NCBI GenBank assembly: GCA_958298945.1
Contig: OY282605.1
Coordinates: forward strand, 117,238,267-117,302,266
Direction: 5' to 3'
DNA: 64,000 nt
DNA from: Atherix ibis
Taxonomy: Eukaryota > Arthropoda > Insecta > Diptera > Athericidae
The position numbers and the translations under genes were made by a program. Numbering within the stretch: the first letter of the stretch is position 1; each line of letters starts with the position of its first letter. This document shows positions 22,079 to 33,450 of this stretch, in pieces. Under the pieces are notes generated by a model. It made no database searches. It worked only from the letters and a program-made list of their open reading frames with translations, and was not told the origin of the DNA.

Positions 22079-23134
22079 CTTATTTATTTTGTAGTTCGAA
22101 CTGGATAGGCATCTACACAAAAAATTCTGTCCAAATTTTGTTAGCAATGTAACAGAAACGGCGTAAATCCGTGAGGCCCATTTTTAAACTTAAGTATACG
22201 ATAGAAGCGGTTTGTTTAAAACGCGTAAACAAATCGATTTTTAATATTGCGGATTTTGTTGTTTAATGGAATTAGTTATGGAATTTTTGCAATAAAACAC
22301 AGTATTCTATTTTAAAATTAATTTACTTATTATTGATTTTCAAACAAAATCTATTCCCAAACAGGCAAAGTAAATTCAATGAGAGAATGTGATATTATGT
22401 TGAAATTTGAACCACACCATAACTTAATAAAGAAATAACAGAAATTAAAGTATATCTTGCACTATTTAAAATATGTTCCTTTAAATTTTCGTACAACCAT
22501 TTTACGTACGCCGGCACTGAACTATTTTCTGGTAAACAGTGAACTGTCAACATCACATTTGTTTCCATATATTGAATGATGAACTTTTTAACCAGTTTTT
22601 CGACCATCAAATCATTAAAAGCCATTTTAACACATTATAAACTAAATTTTTGTTAATTTCTGTAGTAAAAATGAAGATGTCAACTTACCGAAAAAAAAAA
22701 AAAATCCCGACTTTCTCATTCCGTTGAATTACCAGCAACCCATAAAACACTTCATTTTCTGAAATAAAAACTTCCTTTTAAATATTGTCAACAATATAAC
22801 TATTTATATAAATACTTACTTTTTCGTAAGTACTTCAAAAAAGATAAAAACCATACATTTCGATATTTTCCAAAATAACAACTTTAAAAACAATAAAAAT
22901 ATGCAAGCATTTCGGTATGCTACCACTGTCATGGAGAATGGCGTATTTTAAAACTCTCCCAAAGTCTACAAAATTGAGGCACGTCAATAAATTTCTATTA
23001 CGAAAACTTAATGTCAGTGGTTATCATGTCTACATAAAAAAATCCACACAAATGTGTAAATTTAAAAAAAAACGAAAATAAATAAACGAAAATCTGACAT
23101 ACGGGCCAGGTATCCAAGTATTCTTTAATTTAAG
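22079..23134 (-). mobile_element. P-like non-autonomous transposon, copy C
   Basis: The left end is worn but keeps gaactggataggc. The right end reads aagtattctttaatttaag. No 8-bp duplication can be recognised. The interior matches copy A (short form). On the minus strand the leader donor GTAAGT (complement of 22814-22819), the CAG acceptor (complement of 22759-22761) and the start codon at 22755 are intact, giving a 61-nt intron. The THAP exon (22689-22755) has a stop at codon 9 (MKCFMGCW, stop) and ends at GTAAGT (complement of 22683-22688). A 76-codon frame at 22395-22625 lies downstream and is not recognisable. Confidence 0.65.
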
Positions 23135-23139
23135 CTTCC

Positions 23140-23885
23140 GACCATGAAATGAGCAGTCTTCCGAAGCCTTCCGACCATGAAATGTGCAGCAAATATGCCG
23201 ATTGGGTGCCGAAACAGCAAACTCTGGACAATGATTTTTCGAACACAATTTTCTTCAACGATGAGTGTCATTTTTTGCTCGGTGGATACGTCAACAAGCG
23301 ATATAGCCATATATGAGGCTCAGAAAAAAACACTAGTCACTGTGGAGAATCTATTATATCCGCAAAAACACGACTATATGGAGTGCATTATGGTCTGAAG
23401 GTGTTATTGGTCCATATTTCTTTAAAAATTAAGTCGAAAAGACAGTTTCGTCAATTCTGAGCGATTTATACGTATAAAGCCCAGTTTCTTTTTTGTTTGA
23501 ACTTAAGCATTTTAACCTGGAAAAAATGTGGTTTTAAAAAGACCTTGCCATACAACATGAGAAACTTTAACTTATTTGAGTGATAATTTTCAGAACGCGT
23601 AATTTTGAGATTTGGTGATAATTTAGGGCTGTAATTTAGTCTCCAAGATCGTGCAATTTGACGCCGTTGGGCTTTTCCTTGTATGGCTATGCGAAAAATA
23701 GGGCTTACATAATCAATTTTCAAATTTGAGAGCATTTAAAAACCACCATCTATCAAGTAATGACCGAATTATAGCCCGAAATATGTGAAAAATGACTTTT
23801 AAAATTGACCTAAACAGGAACGAGTGTTACAAGAAGTTTTGTACGGGCTATTTGAATGGTGTTATATTCCGTACATAATGGCAAG
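23140..23885 (+). pseudogene. Family T transposase remnant
   Basis: Order of pieces: NKLWTMIFRTQFSS near 23215, FNDECHFLLGGYVNKRYSH (with frameshifts), TVENLLYPQKH, a SEGVIGPYFFKN-like stretch near 23395-23430, SPRSCNLTPLGFSLYGYAK near 23640-23690, and PEICEK near 23780. This is the full transposase order, broken by stops and shifts. A direct repeat, cttccgaccatgaaatg, starts the region at 23135 and again at about 23167. Confidence 0.6.
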
Positions 23886-25329
23886 ATACAAGCACTGCAA
23901 TGATAGAAAGGTTCTATAAAAATCTGAATATTTAATATATTTTATTTAACTTTACTATCCAATACACCAATTGAATAAGCCTTAAGTATAAATTTTCTAT
24001 TCCTCTAAACCATCCGGAACTCTACAAACTTAACTTTTCTCCCAAACTTTGTTTTCTTTTCTTTTGTAATAAAAAAAACACAATAAAAATTCTTTTCCTA
24101 ATAAATTCTATCAATAAAACAAATATTAAAAATTTAAATAAACATAATTCAAGTTAATTCTATAAAATATGTGCTTTTGATATTAAAGAATAAATCAATT
24201 GATCATAAATAGAAGTTTCTTAGCGCTTTAAAACCTTTTTACAAAGGAAAGAATTGTCAATATTTAAAAAACTAATAAAATAGCTGCTAAAAACTTTTAA
24301 TATTCCGAAAACGTTCCATGTCACACTGTGTCCATACGAATTTGTTAATCGTGTCTGGAAAGAAGAAAAAAAACATCTTAAATGCGTCATTTTATGACAA
24401 TAACAATTGCGCAAAGAATTTTCGTTTTATTTTTGCGAGTGATTGAGGTAAAAAAAGAATTTTTTAATACTTACGAGTATGTAGACAACAAGAATTAGTC
24501 ATTTTTTACCAGAAATTGTAAATAAATCAATTCAGGTAAGGCAAAAACCATCGGTAAATAAACAAGTTTACAAAAAAAAAACCTCAAGAAAAGTTTTGCA
24601 CAAACTACAAAAATATGAGGTGCTCCTAGCCAAATGTACTTTGATCGAATTGAATCAAATTCCAGAGATAAAGGTTGTTCTTACATAATATTGTTTGTTT
24701 GTTTGTTTGATAATTCGGTGTGCTTTTTGGCATATTTCAAATATTGTATTTGCTTAACAAATTTAAAGCTGATAATCAATATTTTGTTTAGAAAATTATT
24801 TCCCCCACGTGATGTGAGAAATTCATCTAATATCCACTTTAAAATCTAGAAAAAAATATTTTCAGATATTGATATTATCATATCTAATAAATTCCATTCG
24901 AAATGGTTAATAATAGAGCAAAATTCGATGACTCAAAATGAATACTATAGCATGTAGACTTTTTAAAGTTCTTGAATCTAAACAAAATGAAAATTAAATA
25001 AATTAATAAAAAAAATTTTAGGAAACTATATAGAAAAATTGAAATGAATAAAAAAAATTAACAAATTACATGGGAAAAAATTGAAAATTGAATGCTGAAA
25101 CGTCAGCAAAGAATGCTAATTTAGAACATATTGAATATAGCATAGGACAAACGAGCCTACCGTGAGGAACTTCAGTTGATATAGTTAATATACTTACTAT
25201 ATAATTATTCTATCATAAAAGTCCTATTATTATTAATTGATTTACGAATTTTTTCCAACCCAAAACAAATATCGAATCTTCTTAAAGTTAAATAAAACAC
25301 TTTTAAAATTCATATTTCGATGAAATTTT
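23886..25329. other. AT-rich spacer, nothing recognised
   Basis: There are several short frames (64 and 71 codons) without recognisable composition. A ttgtttgtttgtttg microsatellite lies near 24690-24708. Confidence 0.5.
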
Positions 25330-25985
25330 TGACAGATGTTGATTTTTAAATGCTCTTAAATTTGAGGATTGTCTACATAAATGCATAACTCCACATGAAA
25401 AATACAACGGACGATATTAATTAACAATTGACATAACCTAATCTCGAAATAAGGAGTTCTGGACATTTTTCGCTCAAATACGAATAAGTTTAATTTTATC
25501 TTGTTGTGTTAATTCTGAGTCCAGAATAAAATGTTTAAATTCAGGTAAAAAAATTCGGTTCTAATATGGCCATAGATTACACTCAGAATTAACAGAAAGG
25601 GTACCCCCTTCTTCATTTTCAAAGAAATACGGAAACAATGGCTACTCCACAGTCGCTTGTGGGTTTTCAGAGCCTCATATAATATATTTTGCTTATTAAT
25701 ATATCTATTGACAAGAAAATCGATGAAGAAAATTTATATAAAAAATCAGGATTCGAAGCCTGTAGTTCCAGATTCCAAAGCCTATTTGGAGTTCCCAATC
25801 GGCCTGTCTTTTGGGCATTTCATAGTCAAAAGGCTTTTGATTTTTTATACAAAATGCGCATTTCATGGTCTTGCAAAAAATGTATATTATGGCAAACTCA
25901 GATGACACATATGTGTACGTTTGACAGCTGTTAAATAACTGGACTGTTATTCCACTAAATAAATAAAACTTCATTAGGTTCGCCC
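25330..25985 (-). mobile_element. Degenerate family T element (minus strand)
   Basis: Minus-strand pieces match the transposase: GSENPQAT-like near 25655-25680 (complement of acagtcgcttgtgggttttc) and VIQLFNSCQ at the far right. The right end shows cgtttgacagctgttaaata and a gactgttattcca block, which resembles the family T terminus at 428-470. Stops abound and the left end is unclear. Confidence 0.5.
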
Positions 25986-26199
25986 CCTTCCCTTTTTTCA
26001 TCTCACAATATAAATAATCTCACAAATAAGAAAATCATTAAAAAAGTTTCAGTATGTTTTCCAAATATTTGCATACAAATAAAAAAACTTGCATAACAGC
26101 TTTTCCAAACAATTGATAATTTTATTACGAAAAAATATTATTAAATAATTTCAATTTTTACTATAAATGTTTTTTTTTCTTTTTTCTTTTTCTTTACAG

Positions 26200-26799
26200 A
26201 TTACAGATTCGTCTTTAAGAAAATTTCAAAAGGTCACTCAGCAAAAATTCCTAAATTAGAATTCAAACAAAAAAAAAAAAACAAATACATAATAGTAATA
26301 AAAAAAACACACACATATTTAACTCTAAGAAATTAGGGTTTTTTTGAATTTAAAAAAAAAAAAAGAGAAGTAAAATAAAATTTCTTAGAATTTGGTTATT
26401 GGTTATAAGAAAAACAAGATCATCGAAATAAGTGAAAAGATAAAATAGAAATTAACAACGAAAAAATAAACGAAAAGAAATACAATAAAAATAACATTTG
26501 AAATTATTTTAAAAAAAAATATTAATAACGTACGAAATATTAATAACGAAAAACTATTTTTTTTTTGACGTATGAAAAGAATTCTTTAAAAATAGAGAAG
26601 AGATCTATCTATCTATAATATAAACTTACTGGCAATACTAAACGAGCGAAGAAAGCAAAGAAGGAAGAAGTGAAAACAAAGAGCAGAGCATAAAATATTC
26701 TCCGGTTTTGAGCGAGATAATAAATCATTCACCAAACGTGCTATTTTGATTTCCGCTTCAACCCGTCCTCTCTTCGATTTGCACTTGAATTTTGATTAA
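26200..26799 (+). other. Candidate non-coding (5' UTR-like) exon
   Basis: A long pyrimidine tract ending tttctttttctttacag (to 26199) is a strong 3' splice-site match. About 600 bp later, gattaag is followed by gtgagt (26800-26805), a perfect donor. The interval is A-rich and has no long frame, as in many insect 5' UTR exons; the last 180 bp are more complex (gagcgaagaaagcaaag, aacccgtcctctcttcg). Only the two splice signals support this. Confidence 0.25.
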
Positions 26800-26805
26800 G
26801 GTGAG

Positions 26806-27959
26806 TTCACCACTCGAATTACTTTTGACAGCAAGAAGTGTTTGACAAAAAAAAATAAGAAAAAAACAAATATCGACAAAAACTCATAAATGATAGGAAA
26901 TTTCACTTTGACTAATAAACACAATGTTTTCTATTAAGAAAAGAATAGAGAATTAACGGTAAACTTTAATTGTGATTATTATTTGCATATTTATAAGAGA
27001 GCTGACACTTCTCATTTCTCCAGGTGTTGTGCTTCTTTCTGCCTCTCCCTCTGAAATGTCCCTCACCAAATTTTTTTTTTCTTTCTGTGAAATATTATTC
27101 CAATGAATTCATTCATAATTCCATATTAACGATAAGTATAGGTCAGAAGAAAAAAAAATTGTATTCATTTTCATAACATCTTTCTATTTTTATTAATATT
27201 TTCTGAAATTTCACTTTTAAAAGAAAAGAAAACGACAAAGAAACTGAAAATAAAAAAAAATTCTGTCACAAACTTTTTTGGGAAATTGATATAAAAATAA
27301 AATGAGGCAAGTGTTGAGTTGGAAAATGGTAAAAAATTTCTCATGGCGTAATGCACAGAATTCTTGTGAGAATAAAAAATGTTGGGTGAATTTACACATT
27401 ATCGCATTGGCGGTGGTACACGGAGAGATGCCCATGCATGCATACCCGTGTTCATATATAAAGACCGCATTAATATTAATGCATTTGTGTGTGCGTGGCT
27501 TGTGTCACTTGAGTGCATGTTGCCTTGTGCTAAAAATATCCAAGTTTACTCAATAATACACGGTGTGCGTCTCCGATGAAAGAATTTCAAATACACGTGA
27601 TTGGCGGCAGCAAGCAGTCGAGCAGTGCGGAAATAAATTCAAATTTGTTCGAATTTTTTCCCAAAAATATTTGTAAAGGAAAAAGTAAATATTTTATAAA
27701 TAAATTAATTGAGAGGAAGTTGATTAATATTTAATTGGTTAATTATTTCGAATATTTTATCAATAATTTCTTTTTATTAGTATTTATTTCTTTTGATTTT
27801 TATTTATTTAGTTATTTTTTATTAATTTAAAAAACTTAATTAACAAATAATAAAAATTTAAAAAAATAAATAATTTTATTGATTAAATATTTTTGAAATT
27901 ATTGATTCAAATAAATCAGTTTATAAGAATTGATTTCTTGCAAATACTATTGAACGCAT
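26806..27959. other. Unassigned; moderately complex DNA
   Basis: An open + frame at 27302-27556 (84 codons) has Cys/His-rich but unrecognised content (CENKKCWVNLHII; LCVRGLCHLSACC). The part from 27400 to 27640 is clearly more GC-rich than its surroundings and could be promoter or leader sequence, but no core promoter motif is convincing. Confidence 0.3.
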
Positions 27960-29390
27960 TTTTTTTAAATATTAACATGCTCTACAATTAATCTCAACAA
28001 TTTCTCCTTTCCGATATATTTCGATATCCTTTTCGATTTATTGCTGATTTTTGTCCGACTATCAATTATTGTTTGATTATCAATCAATTTTTTGGCATTT
28101 TTCTATTGGTTTCCGCTTACTTTCATATTTTTTTCAAGTTTTAGTAATTTTTCATTTTATTCTAGCTTTGAATCCTTTTTCTTTCTATCGATTTTTTTTC
28201 AAAAAAAATCGATAGAAAGAAAAAGTATTCAATTTCTCCAATGCTTTTTTCGATTTTTTTAATCCTTTTTCTTTCTATCGATTTTTTCTCATCATTTTTC
28301 AATTGTTTTCTAATTTCAAAATTTGATGAAATGATTTTTTTCGGATTTTCTGTTAATTTTTCTTATTTAAATTGTTTTCTGATTATTTTCCGATTTTCTT
28401 CTGATTTATCATGATTTTTCATTCATATCTATTTTTGATTTTTTAAAGAATTCGATTTTTTAAAAATATTATCTTTTTTTTCGATTAATTCTTTTTTGAA
28501 CTCATCAATTTTCATATTACGATTATTTTCCGATTTATTTCTGATTTTTGTCCGACTATTAATCAATTATTGTCTCATTATCCATTAATTTTTTGGCATT
28601 TTTCTATTGGTTTCCGATTGCTTAATTTTTTAATTTTCCGAATTTTATAATAGCTGTTTTGTTTTTAATGTCAATTTCAATTTTTTTCCGATTATTTTCT
28701 ATCTGAGTTTATAATGATTTTTTTTATTTTTTTAAATTTCGATTTTTTTAAAATTATTTTCCGTTATTTTTTTAACACTTCTTTTTCTGATTTGTATTGA
28801 ACTAAATCGCTTTTTTTGTTGATTTTTTTCACTTCCAATACATTTTTATTTAAGTTCCGATTTTTTCCTTTATAGATTTTTATTTATGTTCCGATTTCTC
28901 GCAATTACTAATTTTTTGGATTAGCCTCCAATTTTTCATGCTTTTTTCGAATTATTTTAATAATTTAGTTTTTTTTTAAATTTCCATTTTTTTCAATATT
29001 TTTCATCAAAGGTTTGGTTTTTACTCTTAGTGATTCTTACTTTTTCCGATTCCATTCTGATTTTCAATTTTTATTTTCCGATTTTTTGTTCAATTATTTT
29101 CTGATTTTTTCTGATTATTCGTTGATTATTTTCCAATTTCCCTCATTTACTAATTCTTTTTTGATCTCTTGAACGATTTTTCGTATTTTTAATTCTTTTC
29201 TGATTTTTTTTCGATTCTATCCTTTTCGATTTTCCGATTGATTTTTGATCATTTCATTGATTTTTTTTAAAAGTTTTCTTTCTACAAGAATTTGTGAGTT
29301 TTTTCTGATCTTTCCTTAATTCTAAATTTCCTTGTTCTCTTTATTATTAGATTTTTTGGACATTTTTGGTGATTTTTTGATAATTTTATT
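27960..29390. repeat. T-rich strand-asymmetric simple array
   Basis: About 1.4 kb is dominated by irregular units of the type cgattttttt, ttccgattattttc and ctgatttttt. Segments recur, for example gtccgactatcaatta with ttttttggcatttttctatt then ggtttccg near 28055-28115 and again at 28550-28615. It includes a perfect palindrome at 28175-28225. No coding content. Confidence 0.8.
28175..28225. repeat. Perfect 25-bp-arm palindrome with a third arm copy
   Basis: The arms at 28175-28199 and 28201-28225 are exact reverse complements around a single C. The arm (cctttttctttctatcgatt and following T run) recurs in direct orientation at about 28264-28287. Confidence 0.85.
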
Positions 29391-30964
29391 AATATAATTC
29401 AATTCAATTTCAATTTTCGATTATAATGCTACTAGAAACCCAATATCTACTAATATTTGAACAATAGAATCAGTTTATTAATAAAAATAATTTACTTTTA
29501 CATCAATTTATAAATCCAATAATATTTTATAATAACAGGTGTAAATTTAAAATAGAAACACACCAGTTAGTATTTGTATAAAAATAAAATAAATGGAAAA
29601 CATAGAAAAATTACAACGCTCGAAAAAGTTTAACAATTCATACACATTCGGTTGCAAGGCAAAGTTTTCGTAATATTTTATTATATTTTTTATATAAGTT
29701 TTCCTGTTAATTTATTCATTACAATAAATGACATTTTTTCCCAACAATAATAAATGAAAAAACAGCTTTTTATTGACGATACTCTTTATCTGTCTTTATT
29801 TGCACATGCGATTATTGTCCGCAAACATATTGCATGCATATTGCTAACAGGTAACAGGTAAAACAGTCATTTGTGATTTGCAATTCAACCACAATCGAAG
29901 GCCATTCATTTTTTCATTCATTTTAATTTTTCTATTTGCATTTTATATTATATCTATTTTCTCTTTAAAATGAGAGCATCCCGTAAATCATTGGTTCACC
30001 TGTGCAATCTGTTCTTTTCAAATGGAAACTTATATTTTTGCTGACTGGTACGTGTATGTGCTCCAGTTTAAATTAAGGTTTTACGAAGAGACTCTTTTGA
30101 GCTTTCTTGGTACAAGGACATTTCACACCCACCCATTGATGTTCAAGTGTCAATAGCTTTTAATTAATTAATAATACCTACATACGGATGTGTACATTTT
30201 GTATCATCTTCGTCCTACTAAACTCAAATGCTTTTAATCTTTTAGAAATTGTCGAAAAGTTAAAAGAAAGAAAAGGTATTTTTCTCAACAATTTCAGATT
30301 TTTTCTTCTAATAATTTTGCAGTAATTTTTAGTTTTTTCTTTGTGGAAAAAATTCACACCGAGTTTTTTTTTACTTGTTTTTGATTATACAGAAAAAGAG
30401 AATTTATCTAAGAAAATTTTACGAATTTACTAATGAAACCAATTTATTTAAAGTGTTCTTTTTATGCAAATGTTCATAAAAAAATAATATTTATTTATTT
30501 ACAAAGTAAATTCAACTATTTCGTAAACAACTTTTATTATAATTGTAAGAAGAAGCAACTTTTATAAAACTTCCTATAAATTGTTTCTATACGATCATTA
30601 GGGAAATTTGTATTTGAAACTGTAATAATATCAGGAATAATATGATGATTATATTTAGAAAAAAAAATTGGTAAATTATTAAAAATAAATTTTAATAACA
30701 ATTAAAAGAAAAAAAAACACCCAATTTGATGATGGCAAATGCGTGCATACGAAAAGTGGTAATGCAGGGGTGTCCTTGCTACAACATGGCAAATGTCTTT
30801 GCTAATAATTTTTCTCTTAGCTTCAAACCAGTCTACTTATGCACAGTAAAGTGGAGAGAAATCCTGCCATTTGGCTCTGACTGTTAATGAAAATGTCAAA
30901 TTAAAAGAATTCTTTTTATTGTAAATTAAATTATAATTTTCAAAAATAAATAAGAAATGAAAGT
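29391..30964. other. AT-rich spacer, partly more complex
   Basis: From 29750 to 30130 the sequence is less repetitive (atgcgattattgtccgcaa; gctaacaggtaacaggtaaa) but has no frame of note. The rest is A/T-rich. Nothing recognisable. Confidence 0.4.
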
Positions 30965-31330
30965 AAAAATAGTAATACGACTTGTTTTTTTTCTGTAATA
31001 ATTTTATTTTATTTTTATTACATCAATGTTATGCACCTAAAAAAAACTGACTTTGCCAGCTTTGCATCGGTGCGGGGGGTAGGGTGGATGGTTCGTCCTT
31101 TCCATTTTTCTTAGCAGTGCTGGAAGGCTTAGACTCAAATCGCATTCAGCTACTTGGTTACTATCCTTTAGACGCAATATACGAGTAATGTCCATAAAAT
31201 TTTTTTTAAGTTTTCCAATTAAGAATTTCGCTGTTGTCTTATTTTTATAGTTAAGGATTTTGAATCTTTCATTACATAATTCTGCACTGTATTGAGCAAG
31301 GACTATCAGAAAAGTAATGAAACTGAGACA
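30965..31330 (-). pseudogene. Mariner C-terminal remnant (GGCAGAAAAGTAATG family)
   Basis: The order aatagtaatacgacttg, a T-rich stretch, gcatcggtgc, agcagtgctggaaggc, gcattcagct and ttactatcctttagac follows 19915-20045 and 37985-38160, the minus-strand C-terminal end of the mariner at 19905. A tatcagaaaagtaatgaaac block at about 31308 is another terminus copy. Confidence 0.45.
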
Positions 31331-31373
31331 CTTATGCTATCTTCTTCACAGTAGTGCGTCTTGGGCAGGTATA

Positions 31374-31711
31374 CGAGGTCTGTTCAAAAAGTATCGCAAA
31401 TTTTGAATTTTCGCGGGTTACGTATATTCGATTTTCAATTTTTTGTGGCGTTATATTGGTACTCATGTCTCTGCTTGACAGAGACATGAGTACCAATATA
31501 ACGCCACAACTGGTGATGAGTTATTACCATCTGGAGCAAATTTGGGTCGTCGCGGACAGAGTCCAACCACTGCTTAGCAATGATAATGCGATGCTGTTGT
31601 TGGTCGAAAATAGGCAAAAATCGAAGACGAGGCAAAAAAACGTGCAAAGCAGCTGTCAAAAATTAACTGAACATTCAAAATGGCCGATCTTGTCGGCATA
31701 AGTGAGAGACA
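31374..31711. mobile_element. Rearranged fold-back mariner fragment (family M3)
   Basis: It starts at TA (31372-31373) with cgaggtctgttcaaaaagta. The first 100 bp are the transposase-start end of family M3 in inverted orientation. A perfect 31-bp inverted repeat (31443-31473 and 31479-31509, 5-nt loop) then turns the sequence round. It continues in the normal order with ctggagcaaatttgggtcgt, then cagctgtcaaaaattaactg, and stops at gtgagagacat without a terminal repeat. Confidence 0.75.
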
Positions 31712-32944
31712 TCTAGGAGGGACTAACGTTTTCGTAACAAATTCGTAGTCATGCTAGTTTCAGTACTTGTCTTGAGGGGGAAAATTTTTAAAAAGTTTAT
31801 ATTTGATTGCATCGAAAAGGGTTATTCAAAAGTAAAAGTCTCAATGGTTATAATAAATAAAATAAAAACGACTATGTTGAATTATTCATCAAAATTGCTA
31901 ACACGTTCGTTCTTTGTCTCTTTGTGCCGATTCCTCGATGATTAAGAAGTATCAATCGGCACTGTTGATAAACTTAAAGAAATTGACTAAATTCGTCTTT
32001 GTTTTGCCAAGTCAAGGTTATGAGGTATAGATCAGCACAAAGACAACAAATTTCTAGCTTTTCTCCAAACTGATCTCAAAATAATCTGAAATTCTAAATA
32101 AATCTCGAATTCTTATCCTAAATATACTCGTACTCTTCAAAAAAAAGCATGCACGTGCCATAGTTAAGCCGTCATTGCTAAAATAATGTCGTTTGTTTAT
32201 GTTTAAATTAAAAAATAAAAGACAAAAATTCATTTTTGTGGCTGGATTATGTTTTTCATTCAAACCAAACCATTCCAAAATAGACAGACTTTTATTCATG
32301 TACACACAGAAAGAAGTACGCTTACTTAGACGAGACATCAATAAAGAAAAGAAAGTCGTACTGATGTTGTTGTTTCTTCTTTTTTTGTTGTTGTTGAAAT
32401 TCTTCTGACACGATCCTACTTGGCAAAGCAAACATGTCCAACTTTATGCCTATTTATAAAGAGGAACATGAAGAAGAGTGCACCATTTCAAAACTGTATA
32501 CGCCTGAGTCATGCCGGAAATCCACCCGTCGCCGGTGTCTGGTTTGTGGAGAGACTCCTTTCGGTCTGTAAACGTTTTGTTTCTTTCCGTAAAATCAGGA
32601 AAACTTTTCGATTGAGACATCCTTCAACAAGCAATCAATTAAAGATGTGCCTTTATGACAGGTGTACAAGTATCGTCGTAACAACAATTCGCCGTTCTTT
32701 TACTTCAACTGAAGAAAGAGGAAGATTTGCAATAATAAATAATAAGGAAAGAAAAATTCTTCAGAAAATTACATGTAACGACGACAACTTTGCAAAATAA
32801 TTAATGTTTCGTTAATGTCTCTTTTGTGAAGAAAAATAATTTCATTTATTGCCATTTCGATATGTTTTTAGTGAGATTTATTACAATCGAAACTGTTGAT
32901 GGGAAACTATTTTTCTTCATTTCCAAGTTTTATTAATATTTTTC
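31712..32944. other. Unassigned; two open frames without recognisable domains
   Basis: A + frame at 32420-32800 (126 codons, basic, GNPPVAGVWFVERLLSVCKR) and a minus frame at 32054-32431 (125 codons) are the longest outside transposons nearby. Neither shows a domain, signal or repeat that I know, and composition does not single out a frame. They are left uncalled. Confidence 0.35.
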
Positions 32945-33070
32945 ATAAGGCCAACAGAGGCTTCGCTCCAGGGTAATCAACAACAGATCATATCTTCTAC
33001 CCTGCGGCAGTCGACAGAGACTTCACTCCAGGGAATATGGTCAACAGATCCACCGTCTCTAAAGCTGGTT
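32945..33070. repeat. Short direct repeat of about 55 bp
   Basis: The block cagaggcttcgctccaggg with caacagatc (32955-32990) recurs as cagagacttcactccaggg with caacagatc (33015-33051). It immediately precedes the LINE fragment. Confidence 0.6.
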
Positions 33071-33202
33071 ATGATAAAACTGTACACAAGAGAGTTCAGG
33101 ATCCCAGAAAAATTGATTAGATTGTCATTTTTCGTCAAAACGCGAAATGGAAAACGTCATTCCACAAGGATCCCTTCTATCTACGATCTTATTCAAAATA
33201 TA
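33071..33202 (+). pseudogene. LINE reverse-transcriptase fragment (palm)
   Basis: Frames read MIKLYTREFRIPEKLIRLS, then VIPQGSLLSTILFKIY, the degenerate VPQGS..SP.LFN.Y motif that precedes the YADD box in LINE reverse transcriptases. It is cut at the TA where a mariner terminus begins (33203). The frames of the two pieces differ, so it is already decayed. Confidence 0.6.
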
Positions 33203-33241
33203 CCAGGTGTATAAGCTTAAATCCGCTGTTTTTGTCAAAAA
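33203..33241. mobile_element. Orphan mariner terminus (family M2)
   Basis: After TA (33201-33202), ccaggtgtataagcttaaat and ccgctgtttttgtcaaaa match the TIR and sub-terminal sequence of the family M2 elements at 43304 and 59248. The element breaks off within 40 bp and no second end is present. Confidence 0.75.
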
Positions 33242-33450
33242 AAGGTTTTGGAACCTATATCCTGCCCGGAAAGTCTACAGTAGCTCCCAGAAGAAGTGAT
33301 AGGCCATGCGTTCGATGGAGCAACGGTATTAGCCAGGATGCCAAAAAAATGCTGGGAGTGTCTAACTGGAAAACCACGGCGGGAAGCCGGGACGTCTGGA
33401 GTACTTTGATTCACCAGGCCTATACCCAACTCCCGGTTGCTGAACATCGC
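33242..33450 (+). pseudogene. LINE ORF2 C-terminal domain fragment
   Basis: The frame reads VAPRRSDRPCVRWSNGIS, QDAKKMLGVSNWKTTAGSRD and VWSTLIHQA, matching the conserved tail of many LINE polyproteins (R-x-G-R-P...RW...D...W...A..RD.W). It sits directly after the orphan mariner end. Together with 33071-33202 it suggests a LINE that lost its middle, perhaps by deletion from the mariner insertion. Confidence 0.55.

Noticed and set aside
22395..22625. 76-codon frame in P-like copy C as a later transposase exon
   Set aside because: The corresponding sequence in copies A, B and D is closed by stops, and the peptide lacks the second half of a THAP finger.
32420..32800. 126-codon + frame near 32.4 kb
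   Set aside because: No known motif; an overlapping frame of equal length exists on the other strand just upstream. It could be chance.
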